Part shown: positions 8,468 to 16,637 of the stretch, in pieces | How positions within the stretch are numbered: position 1 is the first letter of the stretch | How the letters are laid out: the number at the start of each line of letters is the position of its first letter | Source of the DNA: Actinomycetota bacterium | Lineage (GTDB): Bacteria > Actinomycetota > Acidimicrobiia > Acidimicrobiales > Ilumatobacteraceae | Assembly (NCBI GenBank): GCA_016700055.1 | Contig: CP064997.1 | Span: 1,364,001-1,428,000 of the forward strand | Direction: 5' to 3' | Length of the DNA stretch: 64,000 nucleotides | The notes under the pieces: model-generated | The model's input: only the letters and a program-made list of their open reading frames with translations | The model's database searches: none | What the model was told of the DNA's origin: nothing | Position numbers and translations under genes: made by a program

Positions 8468-11048
8468 CGTCGACGATGACGTGGGTGCGGGCGTAGGAGT
8501 AGACGCAGATCTTGCCGGTGGACGACACCGGGGCGATCGCTGCCGCAGCACGGGTCTGACCCGCCGCGTAGTTGATCGTCGACGTGTCCGGGATCGACCC
8601 GCACGGGTAGACGGTGGCAAAGCCCGCGGCCTCGGGCTGGGTGACCGTGAGGTTCAGCGACACCGCCGACACCCCGCTCGCCGGCACCCCGTGGCGCCCC
8701 GTGAGCTGCAGCTGCAGCACCCGTGGGCCGCCGATCTTGCCGCCGGTCGCGGGAGGTGGCTCCCCCCCACCAGGCACGTACGACCGGATCCAGCCGACAA
8801 AGGCAGACACCCGGGTGAACACGGCCGGGTCGGTCGGCGAATTGGGGCAGCCGACCGATCCGAACGAGGTGACACCGGCGAGTCGCCAACGCCCGCCCGA
8901 CTGGATCGCGAGCGGTCCACCGCTGTCGCCGCGGCAGACGCCCGAGTTGACGCCGCCCGAAGCGCAGAGCATGAGCGACGGGATGTACTCGGACCCGACG
9001 CCGCAGTCCTCCCCAGGCCCGGCGCGCACGACCACCGATGCCGACCGCAGTCGGTCGGAGTTCTCCGAACCGTGGTACATCTCGCCCCAGCCGCTGACCA
9101 TGCCCGGGGTGTCGCGGGCCGGGCCGTCGGACGACTCGTACAGGGCGATCGGTTCTCCACCCGTCGCCGGCGAGGCCAGCTCGAGCAGGGCGAGATCGTT
9201 CGGCGACGCCACCGTGTACTCATAGTCGGGGTGCTCGATCACCCGGCGCACGCGGATCGCGTTGGCCGTCGTCATGTCCGACTGGTAGGTGATCCCGGAG
9301 TGCACCGAGATGCTGGAAGCCGAGAAGCCCTCCGTGCAGTGGGCCGCGGTGAGCACCCAGTTGCTCGCGACCAGCGAGCCGCCGCACAGGTACGGGCCGA
9401 TCGCCAGGCGCACCTGCCACGGCACGGCCTCGATGGTGGTCCCCGAACCACCGGTGATCAAGGGCTCGACGGCCTCGGGCGCGGCCGGAGCCCCGCTCAT
9501 CTCCACGATCGTGCCCTGCGCGCCGAGTCGGCTGTCGTGCGCCCTGGCCGGTGTCATGCCCCGGAAGGTGTCCGAGGCGGTGGAGAACCAGGCCGAGACG
9601 TCGGCCAGCAGGTGTGTCGGCGCGTCGGTGTAGAAGCAGACGTGACCGTCGCCCGACACGGGGGCGATCACCGCGTTCGGCACCGTCTGGCCGGCGACGT
9701 GGTTCACGTTCGAGGTGTTGGGGCGTGACCCGCACGGGAACACGGTGACGAAGCCGACGGCGGAGGGCAAGGTGACGGTGACGTTCAGCGCCACCGCGCC
9801 GACCCCGCTCGCGGGCACGCCGTTGCGCCCGGTCACCTTCACCTTCAGCGTCGAGCCTGCCGGCCGCAATCCCGCCGGCACCCCACCGGCACCCGTGCGG
9901 GTATCGAACACGCGCTTCGGGGTGAGCGAGGTGAACCCGGCCGTTCCGCTGCGGAACCAGCCGGAGACGTCGGCCAGCAAGTGGGTGCCGGCCTCGACGT
10001 AGAAGCACACCTGACCGTCGGCCGACACCGGCGCGATCACCGCGTTCGGTGCCGTCTCGCCGACGACGAAGTTGACGTTCGACGTGTCCGGGCGCGACCC
10101 GCACGGGAACACGGTGACGAACCCCGTCGCGACTGTCCCGGTGGCGGTGACGTTCAGCGCCACCGCGCCGACGCCGCTCGAGGGCACCCCGTGGCGACCG
10201 GTCACCTTCACCTTCAACGTCGAGCCCGCGGGCCGCAGACCGGCCTGAACGCCGCCAGCCCCCGTGCGCGTGTCGAACACCCTCACCGGCGTGACCGCGG
10301 TGAACACGGCGCCGCCGCTCGGAGGCGGCGGGGCTACCCCGTCGTTGCGTACGGAGCCCGACCATCCCGTGTCCGGCGCACGGTCGATCGTCTCGCCGCC
10401 CGCCGGCCAGTCCTCGAACAACATCGACACCCTGAACCGGAAGCTGCCCGGGTTGGTGATGCACGACGCCGGGAACTGCACGGTGTAGGTCTTCGTCGAC
10501 GCGTTCCAGCTTGGCGTCGCCTCGCAGGCGAGCTCGTATTCGGCGTCGAGCACGATTGCCCCGACCCCGAAGGCGCTGCTCACGAGCCCGGCATAGAAGT
10601 CGAACTCGCCATCGGCGTCGTTGTCGACGTACCACAGGATGCCGGAGTTGCCGTTGACCCAGTCGGGTGCGGTGCTCGGGTCGGCGAAGCCGGCGGTGCT
10701 GGCGCGCATGGTCACCGTGCCGGCGCCGGCTGCGGCCTCGACGCGCAGCAAGTCGCCACCCGGCAGCCCCACGTCGCCGGCAGCATCGGTCACTGCCAGA
10801 GAGGCCAGCGCGACGACCCCCTCGCCCGCCGGCACGTCGACGGCGCCGGTATCGGCGCCGCCACCGGGCACGACCAGAGCCCGAAGCGCGGCCAGGTCCG
10901 CCGACTTCGGCTCCGGCTCCGGCACCGGCTCGGCGCCGGCACCGCTCGATGCCGTCGCCTGCATCCCCGTGGCAGGTGCCACCGCGGCGACGATCGCCAC
11001 CACTGCTGCCCAGGCCACCACCGACCGCCGCCTCGATGAGCTCTGCAC
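8442..11048 (-). CDS. Secreted trypsin-like serine protease with beta-repeats, protease nested inside the third repeat
   Basis: An 868-residue exported protein starting at GTG 11048 with GGGAGG just upstream and a signal peptide (VVAWAAVVAIVAAVAPATG). Residues 60-230 form an unidentified domain. Two full repeats of about 115 residues follow, each opening with TPVRVFDTRTGAGG or TPKRVFDTRTGAGG and closing with LADVSGWF or LADVSAWF. A third repeat opens (TPARAHDSRLGAQG), is interrupted by a complete S1 trypsin domain (PLITGG, His570 in LTAAHC, Asp618 in NDLALL, Ser709 in CRGDSGGPL), then resumes at LQLTGRHGVPASGVSAV and closes with VIVDVNGWLPSP at the C-terminus. All triad residues are present. 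The role is probably extracellular or surface proteolysis. Confidence 0.88.
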   Translation of the reverse strand: MQSSSRRRSVVAWAAVVAIVAAVAPATGMQATASSGAGAEPVPEPEPKSADLAALRALVVPGGGADTGAVDVPAGEGVVALASLAVTDAAGDVGLPGGDLLRVEAAAGAGTVTMRASTAGFADPSTAPDWVNGNSGILWYVDNDADGEFDFYAGLVSSAFGVGAIVLDAEYELACEATPSWNASTKTYTVQFPASCITNPGSFRFRVSMLFEDWPAGGETIDRAPDTGWSGSVRNDGVAPPPPSGGAVFTAVTPVRVFDTRTGAGGVQAGLRPAGSTLKVKVTGRHGVPSSGVGAVALNVTATGTVATGFVTVFPCGSRPDTSNVNFVVGETAPNAVIAPVSADGQVCFYVEAGTHLLADVSGWFRSGTAGFTSLTPKRVFDTRTGAGGVPAGLRPAGSTLKVKVTGRNGVPASGVGAVALNVTVTLPSAVGFVTVFPCGSRPNTSNVNHVAGQTVPNAVIAPVSGDGHVCFYTDAPTHLLADVSAWFSTASDTFRGMTPARAHDSRLGAQGTIVEMSGAPAAPEAVEPLITGGSGTTIEAVPWQVRLAIGPYLCGGSLVASNWVLTAAHCTEGFSASSISVHSGITYQSDMTTANAIRVRRVIEHPDYEYTVASPNDLALLELASPATGGEPIALYESSDGPARDTPGMVSGWGEMYHGSENSDRLRSASVVVRAGPGEDCGVGSEYIPSLMLCASGGVNSGVCRGDSGGPLAIQSGGRWRLAGVTSFGSVGCPNSPTDPAVFTRVSAFVGWIRSYVPGGGEPPPATGGKIGGPRVLQLQLTGRHGVPASGVSAVSLNLTVTQPEAAGFATVYPCGSIPDTSTINYAAGQTRAAAAIAPVSSTGKICVYSYARTHVIVDVNGWLPSP

Positions 11049-11119
11049 ACCCGCCTCCCTGCCCCGTCGCCGACATCATCGCACGTGCCTCGCGTCGCCG
11101 GTGGGGCCGGCGCCCACGG

Positions 11120-12289
11120 CTACGCGGTGAACGGCAGGTACTCGTAGCGGCGGGTGAACGCCCCTTCGGCGAACCTGGCCCGCTCGGCGTCGACCGTGAA
11201 GTCCGGACAGGCGGCGAGCAGCTCCTCCAGCACGACGCGGCCCTGCAGCCGGGCGGCGGCGGCGCCGAGGCAGAAGTGCGGGCCTGACGAGAACGTGAGC
11301 ATGCGCGGCACGGGGCGGGCGACGTCGAGCTGCTCGGCCGTCGGCCCGAACTCGCGCGGATCGCGGTTCGCCGCGCCGTAGCAGAGCAACACCCGTTCCC
11401 CTTCGGCGATCGTCGTCCCGCGCACCTCGGTGTCGCCGGTGGCCACACGGCAGAGGCCCTGCACCGGCGACGTGAGGCGCAGCAGCTCCTCGACGGCGTT
11501 CGGCAGCAAACCGGGGTCGTCGATCAGGCGCCGGCGCTCGGCGGGGCACTCGGTGAGCAGCTCGGCCGAGCCGCCGATCAGCCCGATCGCGGTGTCGTTG
11601 CCGCCGGCCACCATCACGAACGCGTAGCCGAGGATCTCGGCCACGGACAGCTCGGTGTCGTCGGGGCGCGCGGCCAGCAGGTCGGTGACGATGTCGTCGC
11701 CGGGTTCGCGGCGACGCCGCTCGACGAGATCAGCGAAGTACCCGTACAGCTCACCGAGCGCGTCGGCCGCCGAGGCGTACGCCTCGCTCGCCTGCGCCGA
11801 CACCAGCGCGTTCGTCCACGCCGCGAAGCGGGAGCGGTCGGCCTCGGGCACGCCGAGGTAGTGGGCCACCACCCAGCACGGCACCGGGCGGGCGAGAGCC
11901 TCGATCAGGTCGCCACCGCCGTCGGCACGCAGCCCTTCGATGCAGGAACGCACGTGGTCGCGCAGCGCCGGCTCGATCGTGGCCACCTGGCGGGGCACGA
12001 ACCCTCTGGCCACCAAACGGCGGTACTTGGTGTGCTCGGGCGGGTCCATCATAACGATCGTCGGCGCGAGGTCGAGCGCCTCACGCTCGTTGCGGAACGT
12101 CAGCCCCTGCGCGGACGAGAACGTGGCCGTGTCCCTCGCCGCGGCCCACACGTCGTCGAAGCGGGTAAGCACGAAGTAGCCCCCCGGCGCGCGGTGCACC
12201 GGGTCGTGGTCGCGCAGCTCGGCGTACAGCGGCCACGGTTCCCGCCAGGTGGCGGCGCCGAACGGGCGGTAGGCGAGGTGTGCGCTCAC
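11120..12289 (-). CDS. Cytochrome P450
   Basis: A 389-residue soluble bacterial P450 of usual length. The I-helix oxygen-binding motif is MVAGGNDTAIG, the K-helix ExxR motif is EELLR, and the haem loop is FSSGPHFCLGAAAAR with the thiolate Cys near residue 340. MMDPPEHTKYRRLVARGF is the C-helix WxxxR-equivalent region typical of actinobacterial CYPs. No ferredoxin or reductase gene is next to it, so electrons would come from shared partners. The substrate cannot be predicted. It is divergent from surE, with 67 bp between starts. Confidence 0.9.
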   Translation of the reverse strand: MSAHLAYRPFGAATWREPWPLYAELRDHDPVHRAPGGYFVLTRFDDVWAAARDTATFSSAQGLTFRNEREALDLAPTIVMMDPPEHTKYRRLVARGFVPRQVATIEPALRDHVRSCIEGLRADGGGDLIEALARPVPCWVVAHYLGVPEADRSRFAAWTNALVSAQASEAYASAADALGELYGYFADLVERRRREPGDDIVTDLLAARPDDTELSVAEILGYAFVMVAGGNDTAIGLIGGSAELLTECPAERRRLIDDPGLLPNAVEELLRLTSPVQGLCRVATGDTEVRGTTIAEGERVLLCYGAANRDPREFGPTAEQLDVARPVPRMLTFSSGPHFCLGAAAARLQGRVVLEELLAACPDFTVDAERARFAEGAFTRRYEYLPFTA

Positions 12290-12356
12290 TGGTGCGCATC
12301 ATGCCCGATCGGCCGGCAGGCACTGCACCGCCGTCCGGAGGCGGTATGAAGAAGGG

Positions 12357-13187
12357 GTGCGCATCATGGTGACGAACGACGACGGCATCGACTCGATCGG
12401 GCTGCACAAGCTCGCCCTGGCGATGCGGCCCTACGGCGAGGTGGTGGTGGTCGCCCCCGATCGGGAGTACTCGGGGGCCAGCGCCGCGTTCGGCGCGCTG
12501 CACCTGATCCACCCGGAACTGCACGAGGCCACCGTCGAGGGGATCGACGAGTCGTGGGCCGTCACCGGGCCACCCGCGCTGTGCGTGATGTTCGCCCGGC
12601 TCGGGCTGTTCGGGCCGAGGTTCGACCTCGTCGTGTCCGGCATCAACCCCGGGGCCAACGTCGGGCGCAGCGTGTACCACTCCGGCACGGTCGGCGCCGC
12701 GCTCACCGCCCGCAACAGCGGGATCAGCGGCGTGGCGATCAGCCAAGCGGTGGAGGGGTTCGGCGTCGAGGGCCAGGGGTGGGACGAGATGATCGCCAAC
12801 CAGAAGTGGGATTCGGCCGCCACCGTCGCCGCGGCGGTGGTCGGCGGGCTCGTCGCCGACCTGCCCGCCGAGGCCGTCGTCGTCAACGTCAACGTCCCCA
12901 ACCTGGCGATCGAGGAGATGAAGGGCTGGCGCCGGGCCGAGGTCGGCACCGTCCCGCCGCGCACGATGGCGTCGGCGGAGCGCGAGCCGATGGCGGGCTA
13001 CGAGGGCCGCTACAACGTGAAGATGTCGTGGGGCGACGCCGTCGACCTGCCGATCGACACCGACGGCGGCGCGGTCGAGGCCGGCGAGGTGGCGATCACG
13101 TTCCTCGGTCGCCTCGACGGCGCCGGGATCGACACCGACGAACCCACGCCGGCCGAGCTCGCTCTCGACGAGCTGCTCGCCCGCTGA
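12357..13187 (+). CDS. surE: 5'/3'-nucleotidase SurE
   Basis: A 276-residue protein starting at a GTG that reads MRIMVTNDDGIDS; the Asp pair and following residues form the metal site of SurE. APDREYSGASAAF holds the conserved Ser, and VVSGINPGANVGRSVYHSGTVGAA carries the invariant Asn and the SGTVGAA signature. SurE dephosphorylates nucleoside monophosphates and is linked to stationary-phase survival. Length and motif order are normal. An internal stretch near residues 130-150 (EGFGVEGQGWDEMIANQKWD) is longer than in many SurE proteins. It stands alone, followed by the convergent tRNA-Lys. Confidence 0.92.
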   Translation: MRIMVTNDDGIDSIGLHKLALAMRPYGEVVVVAPDREYSGASAAFGALHLIHPELHEATVEGIDESWAVTGPPALCVMFARLGLFGPRFDLVVSGINPGANVGRSVYHSGTVGAALTARNSGISGVAISQAVEGFGVEGQGWDEMIANQKWDSAATVAAAVVGGLVADLPAEAVVVNVNVPNLAIEEMKGWRRAEVGTVPPRTMASAEREPMAGYEGRYNVKMSWGDAVDLPIDTDGGAVEAGEVAITFLGRLDGAGIDTDEPTPAELALDELLAR

Positions 13188-13208
13188 CCCGCGGTGCTGG
13201 AACGGCGG

Positions 13209-13281
13209 TGCCCCCCCAGGGGCTCGAACCCTGAACCAACGGATTAAAAGTCCGCTGCTCTGCCAGTTGAGCTAGAGGGGC
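13209..13281 (-). tRNA. trnK: tRNA-Lys (anticodon TTT)
   Basis: A 73-nt cloverleaf on the minus strand. The acceptor stem GCCCCTC pairs with GGGGGGC (one T-G wobble), the D-arm region is AGCTCAACTGGCAGAGC, the anticodon loop CTTTTAA gives TTT, and the T-arm is CAGGG-TTCGAGC-CCCTG. The discriminator base is A, and CCA is not encoded (the next bases are CCG). No intron is seen. Confidence 0.95.
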
Positions 13282-13291
13282 GTCGCGGGCC

Positions 13292-13342
13292 GATGCGCAA
13301 GCGGCAAACGCGGCGGCCCGAGGCGAAACGGTAGCCCTCGAA
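13292..13342. repeat. 51-bp direct repeat, copy 1
   Basis: Starts GATGCGCAAGCGGCAAACGC and ends AGCCCTCGAA. The second copy at 14037-14087 differs at about four positions. The two copies flank the small membrane protein gene at 13409-13942. Copy 1 lies just upstream of the tRNA-Lys on the tRNA strand, so it could contain its promoter region. Confidence 0.75.
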
Positions 13343-13408
13343 ATGGCCAAGCAGCTCGCCGACAAGCTCACCATCATCATCGCCGTCGCCCGCCAGCGCG
13401 ACATCTGA

Positions 13409-13942
13409 TCAGGCGGCTGCCGGCCTCTTCATCTTCCGCCACGCGAAGAACCCGGCCACCGCAGCCACGACTAGACCACCCGCTGACAGGTAGAGGCCAA
13501 CGCCGACGGTGGCGAGACCGACCCCGTCGTCGTTCACACCAGACACAGCGTCGTTCACTGTCGCCCAGTCGTATATCGCGATAGCGGCGCCGGCCCCGGC
13601 AGTGATCCATGCACCGAGCACCTGACCGCGCTTGCGCTGATTCCTCCATCGCACATCAGCGAACAGAGCAGTCGCTATCACTGCGAGCAGACCGACGAGC
13701 TTCCCGTCGTCGGTGTCCAGCCCGGCAATCGATACGGACCCGAGGAAGGGAGCAGTGACCTTCACCCACGGCAGCACCACCCCCAGCGCAGCGGCGGCGC
13801 CAGCGATGACCGCGTACAGCAACTCGGTCGCGGCCGAGGGAGGCGACGCCGACTCGGTCTGCCACGGCGCTCCCACGCGCAGATACTCAGGCGGCGCCGG
13901 TGGCGCTAGTGGTTTCGGTTCCGGTGGAGGAAGATCAGACAT
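13409..13942 (-). CDS. Hypothetical membrane protein, four predicted TM segments
   Basis: A 177-residue protein with a proline-rich cytoplasmic-looking N-terminus (PPPEPKPLAPPAPPEYLRVG) followed by four hydrophobic stretches: LLYAVIAGAAAALGVVLPWV, LVGLLAVIATALFADVRW, VLGAWITAGAGAAIAIYDW and LYLSAGGLVVAAVAGFFAW. The end is basic (RKMKRPAAA), fitting the positive-inside rule. I do not recognise a named family; the layout resembles small actinobacterial proteins with a proline-rich head and few helices. It is bracketed by a 51-bp direct repeat. Confidence 0.7.
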   Translation of the reverse strand: MSDLPPPEPKPLAPPAPPEYLRVGAPWQTESASPPSAATELLYAVIAGAAAALGVVLPWVKVTAPFLGSVSIAGLDTDDGKLVGLLAVIATALFADVRWRNQRKRGQVLGAWITAGAGAAIAIYDWATVNDAVSGVNDDGVGLATVGVGLYLSAGGLVVAAVAGFFAWRKMKRPAAA

Positions 13943-14036
13943 GTCCCGCCCTCATGTGTCCGTCGAACTCGCACACGAGGGTAGTCAGCTCGAGGAGATC
14001 TGGCCGGACACAGAGCCTCGCCTGGTGATCGGGCAT

Positions 14037-14087
14037 GATGCGCAAGCGGCAAACGCGGTGGCCCGAGGGGATACGGCAGCCCTCGAA
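14037..14087. repeat. 51-bp direct repeat, copy 2
   Basis: Second copy of the sequence at 13292-13342, same orientation, 745 bp away. No tRNA or tRNA fragment accompanies this copy. It overlaps nothing that looks coding and lies 40 bp upstream of the next gene start. Confidence 0.75.
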
Positions 14088-14126
14088 CGGTCCGATCGGG
14101 GGTGTAGAGGCTCTACCGTTGGGGCC

Positions 14127-14573
14127 GTGGCGATGCGATTCATCCGCCCGTTCGGCTCGGCGAAAGCGGTCGGGGCGATCGGGATCGGCCTGTTCAAGCT
14201 GTTGCAGAACGAGGACGTGCGTCGCCAGCTCGGCGAGGCGTCCTCGACCGTACGCCGCTGGGCGCAGCGTCGTCGTGACCAGGCCCAGATGGTCGGCCTG
14301 CCCAGCCCTTCCCGGCTGTCGCTCAACCCGCGCTTCGGGTTGCGGGCGATGCTGCGCCGCCTCGACTCCCTGGCCGCGGTGATCCCTGAGCTGGCCACCA
14401 CCAACCCGACGCTTGCCGCCGAGCTCGCGCAGGCCGAGGCCGACCTGCGCCGGGCCGTCGCGGTGGCCGGTCCGCTACCTACCAAGCAGCGGTGGAAGGT
14501 TCAGCGCGAGATCTCCAAGCGCCTCGACAAGATCGAGCTGGCGCTGGTCGACGCCGTCCTCCCGCCCCGCTGA
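14127..14573 (+). CDS. Hypothetical helical protein
   Basis: A 148-residue product read from GTG 14127 (ATG 14133 is an equally good start). A longer upstream reading exists but runs through the direct repeat and the antisense of the neighbouring gene, so it was rejected. The protein is basic and alpha-helical: a short hydrophobic segment VGAIGIGLFKLL near the start, an Arg-rich region (RRWAQRRRDQ), and a C-terminal half with heptad-like Leu/Ala spacing (ELAQAEADLRRAV, SKRLDKIELALVDAV). No known domain is recognised. A palindrome GTAGAGGCTCTAC lies just upstream of the start. Confidence 0.6.
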   Translation: MAMRFIRPFGSAKAVGAIGIGLFKLLQNEDVRRQLGEASSTVRRWAQRRRDQAQMVGLPSPSRLSLNPRFGLRAMLRRLDSLAAVIPELATTNPTLAAELAQAEADLRRAVAVAGPLPTKQRWKVQREISKRLDKIELALVDAVLPPR

Positions 14574-14643
14574 CAGCGCCGCCCGCTGACCGCCCCGACG
14601 CCTGGCCCGACGACGGGTCGGCAGGCGGTAGGCGGCCGGCGGC

Positions 14644-15099
14644 TCAGATCGGAGCGTGGGGATAGGTGATCTTGCCGGCGGTGGTCATCCGGATGTCGAA
14701 GCCGTTGTACCGGCCCCGTACTCCGAGCACGCCGGTGACACCCTCGAAGCGTCCGGTGCCGCTGACGATCGTCTCGGTGCCGGTGAACACGCCGGTCATC
14801 GCGTTGCCGGTGGCCTCGCCGTCGAGCACCAGCACGTCGCCGTTGCCGTAGTCGACCACGCTCGTCCAGGTGAGGCTCAACGACGACCCCGTTATCGTGA
14901 TCGTCCGGTCGAAGTCCCACTCGGCCGTTCTGTTGCCGCCGACCTCGGAGCGCGTCTGTGTGCGCGTACCGTCGTCTTCGGAGGCCACGATGTAGCCCGT
15001 GTCGCGGTACTGGAGCACCACATGTGCGGCATTGGCCGGGGCCACCTGGAACAGACCGACGGCGAAGACCGCCGCGAGCAACACCAAGTACTTGCGCAT
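14644..15099 (-). CDS. Small secreted beta-rich protein, paralogue 1 of 4
   Basis: A 151-residue exported protein; start MRKYLVLLAAVFAVG chosen because it opens a clear signal peptide ending APANAA. The mature part carries the family pattern QTRSEVGG, VVDYGNGDVLVLDGEA, GTETIVSGTGRFEGVTGVLGVRG and a short C-terminus. The alternating hydrophobic pattern with Gly-rich turns suggests a small beta-barrel like those of allene-oxide-cyclase or dirigent type, but that is a guess from the GxGxFxGxxG motif. It is the most divergent of the four copies and lacks a structured repeat next to it. Function unknown. Confidence 0.7.
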   Translation of the reverse strand: MRKYLVLLAAVFAVGLFQVAPANAAHVVLQYRDTGYIVASEDDGTRTQTRSEVGGNRTAEWDFDRTITITGSSLSLTWTSVVDYGNGDVLVLDGEATGNAMTGVFTGTETIVSGTGRFEGVTGVLGVRGRYNGFDIRMTTAGKITYPHAPI

Positions 15100-15208
15100 C
15101 CAACTCTCCCTCTCATCGACGGCGGCGACTGCCACCGGCACAGGTCATCTACGGCCTGCGTTGTCGACGTGAGTTACCCCTGTGAGCGGGATCGCTAACC
15201 AGTCAGAT

Positions 15209-15664
15209 TCAGCCTGAAGCGCCGTAGGTGAGGTTGCCGGTGGAGGCCGTGCGCAGCTCGAAGTCGATGAGGCGACCGCGCACGTTCAACTCCCCCGTCG
15301 CTCCGGCGTAGCGGCCGGATCCACCGACCACCGTCTCGGTGCCGTTGAGCCTGCCGGTGTTCAGGTTGAGCGTGCCGACGCCTTCGAGCTCCAAGACGTC
15401 GCCGTTGCCGTAGTCGATGACGGCGAGCCACTGCAGCTGGACGAGCGGATTGCCGCCGCTTCCGATCGCCTGGAAGATCAACTTGCCCGACAAGTTGCCG
15501 CCAACCTCGGAGCCCCGCGTCTGCACACGGGTGCCGGCGAGCGTGAACGCGTCGACGACGCCCGCATCGCGGTACTGCAGGGTGACCGGCGCAGCCGTGG
15601 CCGTACCTGCGTTGAACATGCCGATGGTGAGCACCACCATCACCGCCGCCAGAAGTCTGCGCAT
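15209..15664 (-). CDS. Small secreted beta-rich protein, paralogue 2 of 4
   Basis: A 151-residue exported protein starting MRRLLAAVMVVLTIGMFNAG with cleavage expected after TATA or APV. The upstream 64 codons open in the same frame but start inside a structured repeat and were left out. Motifs: QTRGSEVGGNLSG, AVIDYGNGDVLELEGVG, GTETVVGGSGRYAGATGELN. The start region (GAGGGGATACGTG before ATG) and about 60 bp further upstream are shared with paralogue 3. Function unknown. Confidence 0.72.
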   Translation of the reverse strand: MRRLLAAVMVVLTIGMFNAGTATAAPVTLQYRDAGVVDAFTLAGTRVQTRGSEVGGNLSGKLIFQAIGSGGNPLVQLQWLAVIDYGNGDVLELEGVGTLNLNTGRLNGTETVVGGSGRYAGATGELNVRGRLIDFELRTASTGNLTYGASG

Positions 15665-15835
15665 CACGTATCCCCTCTTGCCATCCCGAGTCCCCCTCGG
15701 CGACGAGCAGTATTGCAGGTCTCCCTGGCCCCGACGGCGGGGCTCATCCGCCCGTCGGCTCGGCCCCAAGACCGCCAGCCCATCCGCGCGGCCCGTCCGC
15801 TCGGCCCGCCTGCTCGGCTCGTCCGCCAGCCCCAA

Positions 15836-15930
15836 GAACCGCAGGTTCCGCGCCAATCTGGTGCGGAACCTGCGGCAGGCGTCGTTTCGTTGACAGATTG
15901 GCGCGCAAGCCGCGCTTTCAAGCCGCGGTT
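15836..15930. repeat. Structured repeat B, copy 1
   Basis: Two interleaved inverted repeats. CCGCAGGTTCCGC (15839-15851) pairs perfectly with GCGGAACCTGCGG (15863-15875). The 12-bp arm CGCGCCAATCTG (starting 15849) overlaps the first arm and pairs with CAGATTGGCGCG (15894-15905). The two hairpins cannot both form fully. It follows directly after the stop codon of paralogue 3 on the minus strand. Confidence 0.85.
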
Positions 15931-15941
15931 TTCGGGCCCCG

Positions 15942-16400
15942 TCAGGGGCCGGTGCCGTCGTCGATGGTGATGTCGCCCGAGGACGTGAACCTCAAGCTGG
16001 TGAACAAGTACCGGCCACGCACGTTCAACGTGCCCGTCGCCCCCGCGTACCGGCCGATCCCGTCGACCACCGTCTCGGTGCCGGTGAACACGAGCGTGTT
16101 CGTGTTGATCGTGCCGGTGCCAGACAGCAGCAGAGCGTCGCCGTTGCCGTAGTCGATCTCGCTCATCCACGTCAGCGTCAGCACCGGAGCGCCCCCGGTA
16201 GCCCCGTTCACTCCCCACTGCCAGTCACCGGACAAGGCGCCGCCCAGCTCAGACCCGCGCGTCTGGGTGCGCTCACCGCCGGACATGTCGATGTAGGCAA
16301 CATCGCGGTACTTGAGGGTCACCGGTGCCGCCGTGGCCGTGCCTGCGCTGAACATGCCGATGGTGAGCACCACCATCACTGCCGCCAGAAGTCTGCGCAT
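15942..16400 (-). CDS. Small secreted beta-rich protein, paralogue 3 of 4
   Basis: A 152-residue exported protein with a signal peptide MRRLLAAVMVVLTIGMFSAG nearly identical to paralogue 2. The mature part is closest to paralogue 4: QTRGSELGGALSG, SEIDYGNGDALLLSG, GTETVVDGIGRYAGATGTLN and the same C-terminus SSGDITIDDGTGP. It is thus a mosaic, with a paralogue-2-like front and a paralogue-4-like body. Followed at once by structured repeat B copy 1. Function unknown. Confidence 0.73.
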   Translation of the reverse strand: MRRLLAAVMVVLTIGMFSAGTATAAPVTLKYRDVAYIDMSGGERTQTRGSELGGALSGDWQWGVNGATGGAPVLTLTWMSEIDYGNGDALLLSGTGTINTNTLVFTGTETVVDGIGRYAGATGTLNVRGRYLFTSLRFTSSGDITIDDGTGP

Positions 16401-16544
16401 CTCGTATCCCCTTCTGCCATACCGAGTCGCCCTCGGCAAGGGGCAGTATTGCAGGTCCCCCTGGCCCCGACGGCACAGCCCGCTCGCCCCGTCCAGCCCG
16501 TCCGCCAGGCCGCAAACCGAAGGTTCAGGCCGCCCTCCGGCCCA

Positions 16545-16635
16545 GAACCGCAGGTTCCGCGCCAATCTGGTGCGGAACCTGCGGCAGGCGTCGTTTCGTT
16601 GACAGATTGGCGCGCAAGCTGCGCTTTTCAGGCCG
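16545..16635. repeat. Structured repeat B, copy 2
   Basis: Almost identical to copy 1: CCGCAGGTTCCGC (16548-16560) pairs with GCGGAACCTGCGG (16572-16584), and CGCGCCAATCTG pairs with CAGATTGGCGCG (16603-16614). It abuts the stop codon of paralogue 4, so gene plus repeat appear to have been duplicated as one unit of about 700 bp. Confidence 0.85.
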
Positions 16636-16637
16636 CG

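Noticed and set aside
13343..13408. A 21-codon frame (MAKQLADKLTIIIAVARQRD)
   Set aside because: It is short, has no visible ribosome site and ends against the stop of the opposite gene; chance in high-GC DNA is likely.
13292..14087. Direct repeats as attachment sites of an element integrated in tRNA-Lys
   Set aside because: The repeat lies on the 5' side of the tRNA, contains no tRNA sequence, and no integrase is nearby.
15665..15856. N-terminal extension of secreted paralogue 2 starting inside repeat B
   Set aside because: It would bury the signal peptide; the same type of extension exists for paralogue 3 because the repeat is open in this frame.
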